Assembly (NCBI GenBank): GCA_910574915.1
Contig: CAJTCR010000006.1
Coordinates: 1-64,000 of the forward strand
Direction of reading: 5' to 3'
Length of the DNA: 64,000 nucleotides
DNA from: Eubacteriaceae bacterium
GTDB taxonomy: Bacteria; Bacillota; Clostridia; Lachnospirales; Lachnospiraceae
This document shows, in pieces, positions 17,654 to 24,783 of this stretch. The notes under the pieces were generated by a model that saw only the letters and a program-made list of their open reading frames with translations, had not been told where the DNA came from and made no database searches. The translations under genes and the position numbers were made by a program. The stretch's first letter is position 1, and every line of letters starts with the position of its first letter.

Positions 17654-17960
17654 ATGAAGAAAAAATTGTCTATTGGGATTTTGGTAGTTGTAATAATTGT
17701 TGCAGGTTTTATTGGTTTTTGTATGTGGTTTCTTTCGGAAATAGGCAGCACATACATGAAGCAGCGGTTGCTTTGTGGGAATTTATTCTATCGGCTGGGC
17801 TGGGGGTTATCTTTCAATCAGGCCGTTTCCTTGATCTGCGGTCAAGTGGATATATAGCGGCAGTTTGGATTGTCCGGCTTTTTATGCTGGTCATTGCCTT
17901 TCTTACTGTGAAATCGCATAAAAGAAATGAAAATCTGTCACTACGAATAATTGACGGAAT
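17654..17960 (+). pseudogene. Decayed membrane protein gene
   Basis: ATG 17654, behind GGAGG, opens one hydrophobic helix (LSIGILVVVIIVAGFIGF). The plausible continuation (VALWEFILSAGLGVIF, AVWIVRLFMLVIAFLTV) lies in another frame and runs into antisense recombinase sequence. This suggests a permease or immunity gene broken by frameshift and deletion. It was probably the partner of the ABC fragment upstream. Confidence 0.4.
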
Positions 17961-18120
17961 TGCAATAGCTGACAACTTCTATTCTTTCCCCGTCAATGTC
18001 GGCTTCATTCTGCGCTATGGATAATTTGACGTTGATATATAACCGTCCGTTTGCGGTAGACGTGTTGTATTCTTCATCACTTGTGATTCAGTTGCAGTTG
18101 TGGGCTTCCAGTATTTCCAT
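17941..18120 (-). pseudogene. Serine recombinase fragment with in-frame TGA
   Basis: On the minus strand an ATG at 18120, behind GGAGGT, reads ten residues, an in-frame TGA, and then 48 residues including EEYNTSTANGRLYINV and LSIAQNEAD. That is the segment after the catalytic domain of large serine recombinases (usual form: T-S-T-x-x-G-R, then AQxExD). The frame stops at 17941. It is a remnant of an integrative element's recombinase, unrelated in sequence to the intact one at 53500. Confidence 0.6.
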
Positions 18121-18153
18121 GACTTTGTAATACCTCCGATTTGTCGAAAAATA

Positions 18154-18182
18154 TTGAAAAAAACAAATGACTGTGATAGATT
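18154..18182 (+). promoter_or_regulatory. Promoter of the toxin mRNA
   Basis: TTGAAA (18154-18159), a 17-bp spacer and TAGATT (18177-18182). Transcription would start near 18189, just ahead of the 5' pairing sequence at 18195. Confidence 0.55.
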
Positions 18183-18294
18183 GCACATATGGGTGTTACC
18201 AGGATGGTAGGCGGTTAGCCCTCTGCGGAGGGACTGTGACCCTCCGTTTACATAGAAACCCGAAAGGGAATCTGGGAAAGGGGGGCTGAACCAT

Positions 18295-18393
18295 ATGGAT
18301 ATTTTGGGACTTATTGCAGTGTTGAGCTTCGGCTTGACCTGCTTCGGAATCGGATACTCTATTGGTAAAGATAGTAATAAGACACAAAAATAG
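18295..18393 (+). CDS. Small hydrophobic peptide, likely type I toxin
   Basis: ATG 18295, preceded by AAAGGGGGG, encodes 32 residues. A single membrane helix (ILGLIAVLSFGLTCFGIGY) is followed by a short polar, charged tail (GKDSNKTQK). Size and layout match TxpA/BsrG-type type I toxins and small holin-like toxins of Firmicutes. The mRNA has a long structured leader (CCCTC/GAGGG hairpin) and its 5' region (18195-18220) is complementary to its own 3' region (18441-18461), a feature of inert type I toxin mRNAs. A convergent antisense RNA overlaps its 3' end. Toxicity is inferred, not shown. Confidence 0.65.
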   Translation: MDILGLIAVLSFGLTCFGIGYSIGKDSNKTQK

Positions 18394-18498
18394 CCGCCCT
18401 GTCTGGAAAACTTAGCGGCTATTTCAGCTAATACAATTCAGGCTAACCGTCTATCGGTAACGCCCTTTTTGTGTCATTGACTGATAAATTCTATTCGC
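18386..18498 (-). ncRNA. Antisense RNA, candidate antitoxin (RatA-like arrangement)
   Basis: A minus-strand promoter (TATAGT at 18505-18510, TTGAAA at 18528-18533, 17-bp spacer) would start an RNA near 18498. It would run through the 3' part of the toxin transcript and end at the hairpin 18394-18420 with U's from 18390-18386, giving about 113 nt. It would pair with the toxin mRNA 3' end, as RatA does with txpA. It contains no reading frame of note. Confidence 0.6.
18389..18424. terminator. Bidirectional terminator shared by toxin mRNA and antisense RNA
   Basis: AATAGCCGC (18389-18397) pairs with GCGGCTATT (18415-18423). The stem has A's on the left and T's on the right, so it can end transcripts from both sides. 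It begins inside the toxin stop codon. Confidence 0.7.
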
Positions 18499-18504
18499 AG
18501 CTTA

Positions 18505-18533
18505 ACTATAGCACAGTGCTAGGAGAATTTCAA
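18505..18533 (-). promoter_or_regulatory. Promoter of the antisense RNA
   Basis: On the minus strand, TTGAAA (18533-18528), a 17-bp spacer and TATAGT (18510-18505). Spacing is ideal and both boxes are close to consensus. Confidence 0.6.
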
Positions 18534-18580
18534 GTGATTTCCGCAAGTTCCCACAGTATATTCAGTTTTTATTTTTTCCT

Positions 18581-18690
18581 TTGATTTCCCGCTTGCAGGT
18601 GCTATAATACAAATGCAGGCGGTATGTTGTATCTGGTATGATGTAAAGTTTGCAAAGCGGCAGCAGTGTTCCCAGCACTGCTGCCGCATT
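18581..18690 (+). ncRNA. Candidate small RNA with its own promoter and terminator-like hairpin
   Basis: TTGATT (18581-18586), a 16-bp spacer and TATAAT (18603-18608) form a promoter. A perfect 12-bp stem (18657-18668 with 18676-18687) followed by ATTTTG closes the unit. The predicted transcript is about 75 nt without a reading frame. It could also be the leader of a gene lost in the mobile-element scar. Confidence 0.35.
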
Positions 18691-18785
18691 TTGAAAAATA
18701 ATTTAATATCAATAAAACAGCGTAAAGGCGCATGGATCAGTAAATTGTAAACCATGTGTCTTTTTTTGCACCTAAAAGGAGGAAC

Positions 18786-18839
18786 ATGAGCGACAACATT
18801 TCTCTGATACCAGTACCCAAAGTATGTTATTCTCCATGA
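18786..18839 (+). pseudogene. Truncated gene start (17 codons)
   Basis: AAAGGAGGAAC precedes ATG 18786, which reads MSDNISLIPVPKVCYSP and stops at TGA 18837. The strong ribosome site suggests that the 5' end of a real gene was cut off. I do not recognise the family. Confidence 0.35.
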
Positions 18840-18851
18840 CTTAGAGCATGA

Positions 18852-18940
18852 TTTCTGGTAGAGCTTCGCTCGGTGGATCAGGTGATCAGAAATTTGTGCA
18901 ATACCAAGGGCACATGCAGCAACCGCGAGGATGCGTAAGG
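18852..18940 (+). pseudogene. Fragment similar to the HPr-like tail of the kinase at 26153
   Basis: The sequence GGTAGAGCTTCGCTCGGTGG (about 18857-18876) and the next nine bases nearly repeat 27151-27179, which encodes the start of the HPr-like domain of the PfkB fusion. The frame reads VELRSVDQV and then diverges, ending in TAA. The upstream codon is a TGA, so it has no start. It looks like the remnant of a second HPr-like gene. Confidence 0.4.
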
Positions 18941-19021
18941 AAAAATGAGAGCTGGCGTAAAGAAACAGCATCCGCAGCAAGTCCACCCAAGAGCCTACAC
19001 CCCGTTTTCGCTGCAAAGCAA

Positions 19022-19160
19022 CCCATCTGCATTCCCCACTTTGCGTGATATTTGCGCCAAATTCAGGTTACATGGCACGCTATGCGCCCTTCATTTGGCA
19101 CAAATCTCCCACAAATTGTGAAATACATCTGACAGACAGCATTTTTCAAACACGCTCTAG
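19022..19160. mobile_element. MITE, left-truncated copy
   Basis: This is near-identical to the complete MITE at 27794-27959 from ATCTGCATTCCCC to the right terminal repeat ATTTTTCAAACACGCTCTAG (19141-19160). The left 20-bp terminal repeat is gone. It abuts copy R5 of the 3'-end repeat, splitting that element at GGCACC. Confidence 0.8.
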
Positions 19161-19285
19161 GTGCCGCGACCGTCCACAGCCACAGCGTTTCAGCAGAATG
19201 CTTAGGGATTCTTACCATTCTGGAACGGACGCATCCAGCACACGCCAACTCCCTCTCCTGGCGTTCCCACATGAACAAAAAATCA
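19161..19285 (-). repeat. 3'-end inverted-repeat element, copy R5 (half)
   Basis: Read on the minus strand this is the 5' half of the family: GGAACGCCAGGAGAGGG, then GCGTCCGTTCCAGAATGG and CGGTCGCGGCACC, where the MITE interrupts it. The matching 3' half is not found beyond the MITE. It begins about 7 bp after the deoD stop, in deoD orientation. Confidence 0.75.
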
Positions 19286-19291
19286 AAAAAA

Positions 19292-20020
19292 TTACATCCG
19301 TATCGCCGATTCCAAAGCCAGCGTAAACATTTTTCCTAAATGTGTCTTTCTCTGCTCAGGAGTTAAAAGCTCTCCAGTGCGCTTATTATCAGTAACAGTA
19401 ACCAGGCAGGCGCCTTTTTTGCCGAGTGCTTTGGCGTTTGCGAACAGGGCAAAAGACTCCATCTCCAGAGCTTTGACTTCTTTCATATAAGGTTCTGGTT
19501 TTCTTTGCATTTCCTCTCTGTAAAAAACACCGCCGGAAGAAACAGCGCCGGTGACCAGATGCAGGTCGGTGGACTTGCTTGTTTCGGTAATAATCGCGTT
19601 CAGCTCCGGGCTTGCAGGCAGGCAGTTTCCGGTAAAGCCGGACTGGATCTGCGCGTAATCGGAAGTGGAGTAGGAGCGGTCGGCAAGAATAACGTCCATC
19701 ATCTCGATCTCGTCTGAAGCTGCCCCCGCAGTTCCGATGCGGATAATGTTTTCGACGCCGTAAAACGCGTACAGCTCATAGGAATAAATGCCCATGCTTG
19801 GAATGCCCATGCCAGATCCCATTATGGAAACAGGACATCCCTTGTACTGCCCGGTATAAGCGAGCATTCCGCGTACCTGGTTGACGCATGTCGCGTTTTC
19901 CAAGTATGTTTCAGCAATATATTTTGCCCGCAGCGGATCTCCCGGCATCAGGACGGTTTTGGCGAAATCTCCCGGTTTTGCCTCGTTGTGTGGTGTTGGT
20001 GCCCCTTGATGAAAACTCAT
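19292..20020 (-). CDS. deoD: DeoD-type purine nucleoside phosphorylase
   Basis: The 242-residue protein has the trimeric/hexameric NP-II signature: VLMPGDPLRAKYIAETYLE near the N-terminus, GMGIPSMGIYSYEL, the MESFALF segment for ribose binding, and TVTDNKRTGE, which carries the catalytic aspartate, with EQRKTHL behind it. It splits purine (deoxy)nucleosides with phosphate into base and (deoxy)ribose 1-phosphate in the cytoplasm. It completes the nucleoside theme of the 8.8-17 kb operon, though it is encoded on the other strand. A TATACT -10 box lies on the minus strand upstream (about 20056-20061). Repeat R5 follows its stop. Confidence 0.92.
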   Translation of the reverse strand: MSFHQGAPTPHNEAKPGDFAKTVLMPGDPLRAKYIAETYLENATCVNQVRGMLAYTGQYKGCPVSIMGSGMGIPSMGIYSYELYAFYGVENIIRIGTAGAASDEIEMMDVILADRSYSTSDYAQIQSGFTGNCLPASPELNAIITETSKSTDLHLVTGAVSSGGVFYREEMQRKPEPYMKEVKALEMESFALFANAKALGKKGACLVTVTDNKRTGELLTPEQRKTHLGKMFTLALESAIRM

Positions 20021-20103
20021 AAAAATACCCTCTCTTTCTTTTGTTTTACAGTATCAGTATAGCATTTCCTGGGAGAAATAAACAGGGGAAATTTCATTAT
20101 ATT

Positions 20104-20630
20104 TTAACGGGATGGCATCTTCCATCCTTCATGGTCGGTATGCAGCATCTTGACCGCGGATATGACGTTGCCGCTGTCTTCGCCTTCTAAGTGCAGCCGT
20201 TTTTCTGCGTGCGCCCCGATGCTCGCAGATCAGTGCGCACGCGGTCGGGAACGGGTTGTCTTTGCGGATCAGGCGTACAGCATCCGCACAGCGGTCTTCT
20301 CCGGCAAGGGCAATATAACCTGGAATGTCCACGTTTGCCGGGCAAAGCGTAACACATGGAATTGGCTGCTCAAAGGTACCCGTGCATTGGTGCTCCTGTA
20401 CGTGCGACAGATAATCTTCCTTAAACCCTTCAAACCCTGCCAGCACCATGCGTGCGGATTCAAATCCGATCGCGCAGTCTGCCGAATTTTTAATATTGAC
20501 TGCCGTATGTTCAATCAGCTCTAACGTGTCCATCGTTGCGGTATTGTTCAAAACGCTTTCCAAAAGCTCCTCTAAAATGCCAAGCCCGATGCGGCACGGC
20601 ACACATTTTCCGCAAGTCTGCGCATGGCAG
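20104..20630 (-). pseudogene. NuoF/GltD-type multidomain oxidoreductase, collapsed
   Basis: The minus strand reads TCGKCVPCRIGLGILEELL (the NuoF-type iron-sulphur end), then CVTLCPANVDIPGYIALAGE and CALICEH (the Cys-rich domain of GltD/NfnB-like flavoproteins). After a frameshift it reads EDSGNVISAVKMLHTD and a stop at 20104. Intact relatives are far larger NAD(P)H/ferredoxin flavoproteins linked to formate dehydrogenase or hydrogenase. Here the N-terminal domains, the middle and the whole FAD domain are gone, with at least one frameshift. Confidence 0.75.
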
Positions 20631-20865
20631 AATTATCCTTTCTCCCTGTTGTTTGATTGGATTTTGACCGTTCGTCCTGCAAAAATCAGATGCAGGATGA
20701 TAAAAAATTATTATAGTAATAACTTTTTGCTATATTGTATATGATAAATTGTGAAATTGCAACAAAAATAGTAATATTTTCACAAAATAAAAAGTCGTGG
20801 AAAATAAAATCGTTTTATGATATGTTATACTTAGAAAAACACTTTTAAAAAGTATGGGAGAGTAT

Positions 20866-21984
20866 ATGGATAAAAAGAAAATTACAAACATGGAAGTGAA
20901 AAAGAAAAACAGAAACGATGTATTTCGCTATATATGCAGAAACGGAACCGTATCAAACCCAGATATATCTTATGCGCTAAAGCTGAGCCTGCCGACGGCG
21001 ACGCAGATTACAAAAGAGCTGATTGAGCGCGGGCTTGTGGAAGAACAAGGAGAGATGGGCTCGACCGGAGGAAGAAGGGCGAAAGCGCTGGCGGTATCCA
21101 AAGATGCCGGAAAGGCGGTCGGGCTTGACATTACGAAAAACCATGTCAGCTTCGTTCTTACAGACCTGACGGGCAGTATTTTAAAATACGAGCGGGTCTT
21201 TCTGCCGTATGCTGCCGTCGACGGCTATTACCAGGAAGTAAACGAAAGGCTGGACGGTTTTTTAAAAGACGGCGGATGCGGCAAAGAGAACGTATTGGGA
21301 ATCGGAATCGCATTTCCGGGAATTATTGATTTAGAAAAAGAGCTTGTCGCAGGCTCGCATGTCCTTGGGGTAAGCGCGCAGCCGTTTTCCGCGGTCAGCC
21401 GTTTTTTTGCCTACCCCTGCCATTTTTTAAATGATGCCAATGCTGGGGCATATGCGGAAGGAGTCCAGGCGGAACGTATGGAACGCTTTTTTTACCTGTC
21501 TTTGAGCAATACGGTAGGCGGTGCGGTCTACAGCTATGGAAATCTGGAGCAGGGGAACAATTTCCGCTGCGGAGAGGCGGGGCATATGACGATCGTTCCA
21601 AATGGAAAGGCATGTTACTGTGGAAAATACGGATGCCTGGACGCGTATTGCTCCGCAAAATGCCTGACGGAAGGGAAAGTGGAGGACTTTTTTGACCGCT
21701 TAAGGCAGGGGGAGCAGGAAGCATCCCGCCTTTGGGAACAATATACGTCTGACCTTGCCATAGCGGTGAACAATATCCATATGATCCTGGACTGTGACGT
21801 GGTGCTGGGAGGGTATGTGGGAAGCTGCATGGGCGAATTTCTGCTGGATATCCAAAAAAAAGTAGCCCAGAGAAATACATTTGCCGAAGACAGCTCCTAT
21901 ATCAGAGCTTGCAGGCATAAGACGGGCGCGGCTGCACTTGGAGCGTCCCTGAAAGTGACGGAGCTGTTTATGGAACAGGTATAA
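20866..21984 (+). CDS. ROK family transcriptional regulator (NagC/XylR type)
   Basis: The 372-residue protein has an N-terminal winged helix (ISYALKLSLPTATQITKELIERGL) followed by a ROK domain. Visible features are GLDITKNHVSF, GIGIAFPGIID, NDANAGAYAEG and a zinc-type motif with CGKYGCLDAYCS. XylR/NagC repressors sense sugars or sugar phosphates. It stands upstream of the polyol/fructose genes at 23.7-27.4 kb, separated by a minus-strand ATPase gene, and may control them. The start at ATG 20866 follows GGGAGAG; an ATG at 20854 lies inside that ribosome site and is less likely. TATACT (20826-20831) is a likely -10. Confidence 0.88.
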   Translation: MDKKKITNMEVKKKNRNDVFRYICRNGTVSNPDISYALKLSLPTATQITKELIERGLVEEQGEMGSTGGRRAKALAVSKDAGKAVGLDITKNHVSFVLTDLTGSILKYERVFLPYAAVDGYYQEVNERLDGFLKDGGCGKENVLGIGIAFPGIIDLEKELVAGSHVLGVSAQPFSAVSRFFAYPCHFLNDANAGAYAEGVQAERMERFFYLSLSNTVGGAVYSYGNLEQGNNFRCGEAGHMTIVPNGKACYCGKYGCLDAYCSAKCLTEGKVEDFFDRLRQGEQEASRLWEQYTSDLAIAVNNIHMILDCDVVLGGYVGSCMGEFLLDIQKKVAQRNTFAEDSSYIRACRHKTGAAALGASLKVTELFMEQV

Positions 21985-21999
21985 GGGCTTAAATGAGGA

Positions 22000-22022
22000 C
22001 TGCCGCAATTAGAATGCGGCAG
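22000..22022. terminator. Hairpin between convergent genes
   Basis: CTGCCGCA (22000-22007) pairs with TGCGGCAG (22015-22022), in the 42-bp gap between the ROK gene and the convergent ATPase gene. There is no long T run on either side. Confidence 0.45.
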
Positions 22023-22026
22023 CCGC

Positions 22027-23409
22027 TTATTCGGCGAGCATATCTGAAAAGGAAATCAGGCGGATTGGATATTGCTCGGACAGTTTTCTTGCGTCTTCTT
22101 CAAATCCAGACTTTGAAAAAACGTAATAATATTTTTCATTATAGGAAAATAATTCTCCGCGTTCCAGCAACTGCCGCAGTACTTTTGCGCCAGTCTTTTC
22201 ATTTCTCCATTTGCATTCACCAAGAAGGATCTGGTTGTCTAAAATCGCAGCAAGGTCAATTTCTTCTTCCCGTCTTTTCTTTGGGTTATTTCCCCACCAG
22301 CGTCCAAGCTTTCCGAACGGAAACGGAAGCGACGGATAGATGTTTGGCAGGTATAAATACTGGCGGCAGATTGTTTCAAATACAGTTCCCATAAATGCAG
22401 GCAGCTTGGGCTTTACCTGAGACTGATATACATAAGCGCCGGCACCCATAGATATCGAAGTGATATTTGGGCGTACATACCGATACCAGAATAAAAACAT
22501 GCTGTCGAGCAAATGATAGACTGTTTTGCGGCTGTTTTCCTTTTCGGTGACCGGGCGTTCTTTTTCTACGATGCCAAGCTGTATGAGCGAAGTCATAAAA
22601 TTGCTGCACGCACCGCTTTCTAGTCCTGCCTTTAATGCGATTTCGTTTAATTTGCTGCCGCCTTGGGCAATGGCAGAGATGACAGAGTGATAAGAGGCAG
22701 GTTCCCGCAGCTCCTGCTTTAAAAGGTTTACGGGTTCTTCAAATAAAGTACCGGCATCATCGAAAAATAAGGAGACCAGATGGTCATCCAGTGAGCAGGC
22801 TGGACGAATACGGGAGAGATATTCCGGCACACCCCCTGTTGCACCGTAAAGAACCGCCTGTTCTTCTGGCAAAAATCCTGGCAGCATCGCTCTGGCTTCA
22901 AAAAACGTAAACGGCTTGATCTTAAACTGTGCCGTCCTTCTGCCGTAAAGCGGGCTTTGGTAGCCAAGAATCTGATTTTCCATAAAACTCATGGAAGAGC
23001 CGCATAAAATCAGAAACAGAGAGCTGTTTTTCCAGCAGGTGTCCATGTGCTTTTGCAGCAGCGAGGAAATTGCCGGATAAGAGGCGGCAAGATAAGGGTA
23101 TTCGTCAATGGCGAGGATCAATCGCTGCGTCTGGCATAGACGGTCAAGGTCTGTAAACAGTGATTCAAAATCGCTGTAAACAGCATGATTGCCGTTTCGC
23201 ATCATAACCGCACGCGAAAGCCCAGTCAGGTTTTCTTTCATTGTGCCTTCCACAGCGATATACGAAATCGCTGGTTTTTCTTTTAAGAACTGGGCAATCA
23301 GCGTCGTCTTTCCAACACGTCTTCTGCCATAAATAACTGCAAACTGAAAACAATTTTCCTGATACATCTGCTCTAGCCTGGCAAGTTCTTTTTCTCTCCC
23401 GGTGAACAT
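22027..23409 (-). CDS. ATP-binding protein with DUF234 nuclease-like C-terminus
   Basis: The 460-residue protein opens with FTGREKELARLEQM and Walker A GRRRVGKTTL, then LILAIDEYPYL (Walker B) and LILCGSSMSFME. This is the ATPase_2 (PF01637) type common in archaea and anaerobic bacteria. The C-terminal DUF234 region has REEEIDLAAI and GECKWRNEKTG, an E-x-D plus E-C-K pattern like PD-(D/E)XK nucleases. Such proteins are widespread and unassigned; a role in defence or in handling foreign DNA is often suggested. ATG 23409 is chosen because AAGGAGG lies at proper distance; the GTG at 23415 is too close to it. Confidence 0.8.
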   Translation of the reverse strand: MFTGREKELARLEQMYQENCFQFAVIYGRRRVGKTTLIAQFLKEKPAISYIAVEGTMKENLTGLSRAVMMRNGNHAVYSDFESLFTDLDRLCQTQRLILAIDEYPYLAASYPAISSLLQKHMDTCWKNSSLFLILCGSSMSFMENQILGYQSPLYGRRTAQFKIKPFTFFEARAMLPGFLPEEQAVLYGATGGVPEYLSRIRPACSLDDHLVSLFFDDAGTLFEEPVNLLKQELREPASYHSVISAIAQGGSKLNEIALKAGLESGACSNFMTSLIQLGIVEKERPVTEKENSRKTVYHLLDSMFLFWYRYVRPNITSISMGAGAYVYQSQVKPKLPAFMGTVFETICRQYLYLPNIYPSLPFPFGKLGRWWGNNPKKRREEEIDLAAILDNQILLGECKWRNEKTGAKVLRQLLERGELFSYNEKYYYVFSKSGFEEDARKLSEQYPIRLISFSDMLAE

Positions 23410-23438
23410 AGGCACTGCCTCCTTTTTCTTGTTTTATT

Positions 23439-23476
23439 GTGTACAATAATTAATTTTTTAATTAGTAATTGTACAC
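23439..23476. promoter_or_regulatory. Palindromic operator upstream of the DUF234 ATPase
   Basis: GTGTACAAT (23439-23447) and ATTGTACAC (23468-23476) form a perfect 9-bp inverted repeat around an AT-rich 20-bp centre that is itself partly palindromic (TTAATTTTTTAATTA). It lies between the ATPase gene and the dehydrogenase gene and may control either. Confidence 0.5.
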
Positions 23477-23706
23477 TTAGTTTATCAGATTCAAATAAGA
23501 AGATCAATCATAGATTTCAGAAATGAAATCTCTTTTTTATGCAATTTTAATAAAAACACCAGCCACAATTTAGTTGGAATGCCGAAAGTTGGAAGATTCT
23601 TATTTTTATATTGACATTTAGCCGAAGTGTGCATAAAATAATATACATAATAAAACTATTTAATAAAGTATTAAATAAAATAAATAAGAAAGAAGAGGAA
23701 CGAATT

Positions 23707-24756
23707 ATGAAAGAGACAATGAAAACTGCGGTAATGCTTGGAATCGGCAAGATGGGGTTTGCAGAACGTAAAATTCCGGTGCCAAAGGACAACGAGGTGC
23801 TTGTAAAGCTGGAGTATGTTGGTATCTGCGGCAGCGACCTGCATTATTATGAGACAGGGGCGATCGGCGATTATGTGGTAAAGCCGCCGTTTGTGCTTGG
23901 GCATGAGCCGGGCGGTACGGTAGTAGAAGTGGGCAAAGCGGTAAAGCATTTAAATGTTGGTGACCGGGTTGCGTTAGAACCGGGTAAGACGTGCGGGCAT
24001 TGTGAGTTCTGCAAGACGGGAAATTACAACCTCTGCCCGGATGTCGTGTTTTTTGCAACGCCTCCGGTGGACGGTGTATTTCAGGAGTATGTGGCACATG
24101 AAGCGGATCTTTGCTTCCGTCTGCCGGAAAATGTAAGCACGCTGGAGGGCGCGTTGATTGAGCCTTTGGCTGTCGGCTTCCATGCGGCGATGCAGGGCGG
24201 TGCAAGGGCAGGACAGACAGCGGTTGTGACCGGAGCAGGCTGTATCGGGCTTGTGACAATGATGGCGTTAAAGGCAATGGGAGTATCCAAGGTATATGTG
24301 GTAGACCTTATGGAAAAACGGCTTGCAAAAGCATTGGAGTTAGGTGCAGACGGGGTCATCAACGGCAGCCAGACGGATGCGGTAAAAGAAATCCTGCGGC
24401 TGACCGATGGAAAAGGATGCGATCTTGCAGTGGAAACAGCAGGCACACAGGCAACGACGGTACAGACAATACATATGACGAAAAAAGGCGCGACGATTGT
24501 ACTTGTTGGCTACAGCAAGAGCGGGGAAATGACACTTCCGATGAGCCTTGCGCTGGATAAGGAGCTGACGTTTAAGACGGTATTCCGCTACCGCCATATT
24601 TATCCGATGGCGATTGATGCGGTTGCCTCAGGCAAGGTCAACTTAAAAGGCATTGTGACAGATGTATTTGATCTGGACGAAGCGCAAAAAGCGATGGATT
24701 ACAGTGTTCATAATAAGGCGGACATTGTAAAAGCAGTGATCCGCATTGCAGAATAA
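23707..24756 (+). CDS. Zinc-dependent polyol dehydrogenase (sorbitol/xylitol type)
   Basis: The 349-residue protein is a medium-chain dehydrogenase. Zinc-site residues are in [12 protein letters not shown] and LGHEPGG, the structural zinc cysteines are in [15 protein letters not shown], and the Rossmann motif is [10 protein letters not shown]. The CGSDLHYY form and [11 protein letters not shown] are typical of L-iditol (sorbitol) and xylitol dehydrogenases, which oxidise the polyol at C2 with NAD+. With the fructokinase two genes downstream this gives a sorbitol to fructose to fructose 6-phosphate route. ATG 23707 follows AAGAGGAA; the frame extends upstream without a start of its own. Confidence 0.85.
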   Translation: MKETMKTAVMLGIGKMGFAERKIPVPKDNEVLVKLEYVGICGSDLHYYETGAIGDYVVKPPFVLGHEPGGTVVEVGKAVKHLNVGDRVALEPGKTCGHCEFCKTGNYNLCPDVVFFATPPVDGVFQEYVAHEADLCFRLPENVSTLEGALIEPLAVGFHAAMQGGARAGQTAVVTGAGCIGLVTMMALKAMGVSKVYVVDLMEKRLAKALELGADGVINGSQTDAVKEILRLTDGKGCDLAVETAGTQATTVQTIHMTKKGATIVLVGYSKSGEMTLPMSLALDKELTFKTVFRYRHIYPMAIDAVASGKVNLKGIVTDVFDLDEAQKAMDYSVHNKADIVKAVIRIAE

Positions 24757-24783
24757 CGGGGCTTTTTTATAAGGAGGACGGCT

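Noticed and set aside
17632-18024. 130-codon plus-strand frame as an intact membrane protein
   Set aside because: It starts without a ribosome site inside the ABC fragment and its second half runs antisense to recognisable recombinase sequence; treated as decayed DNA.
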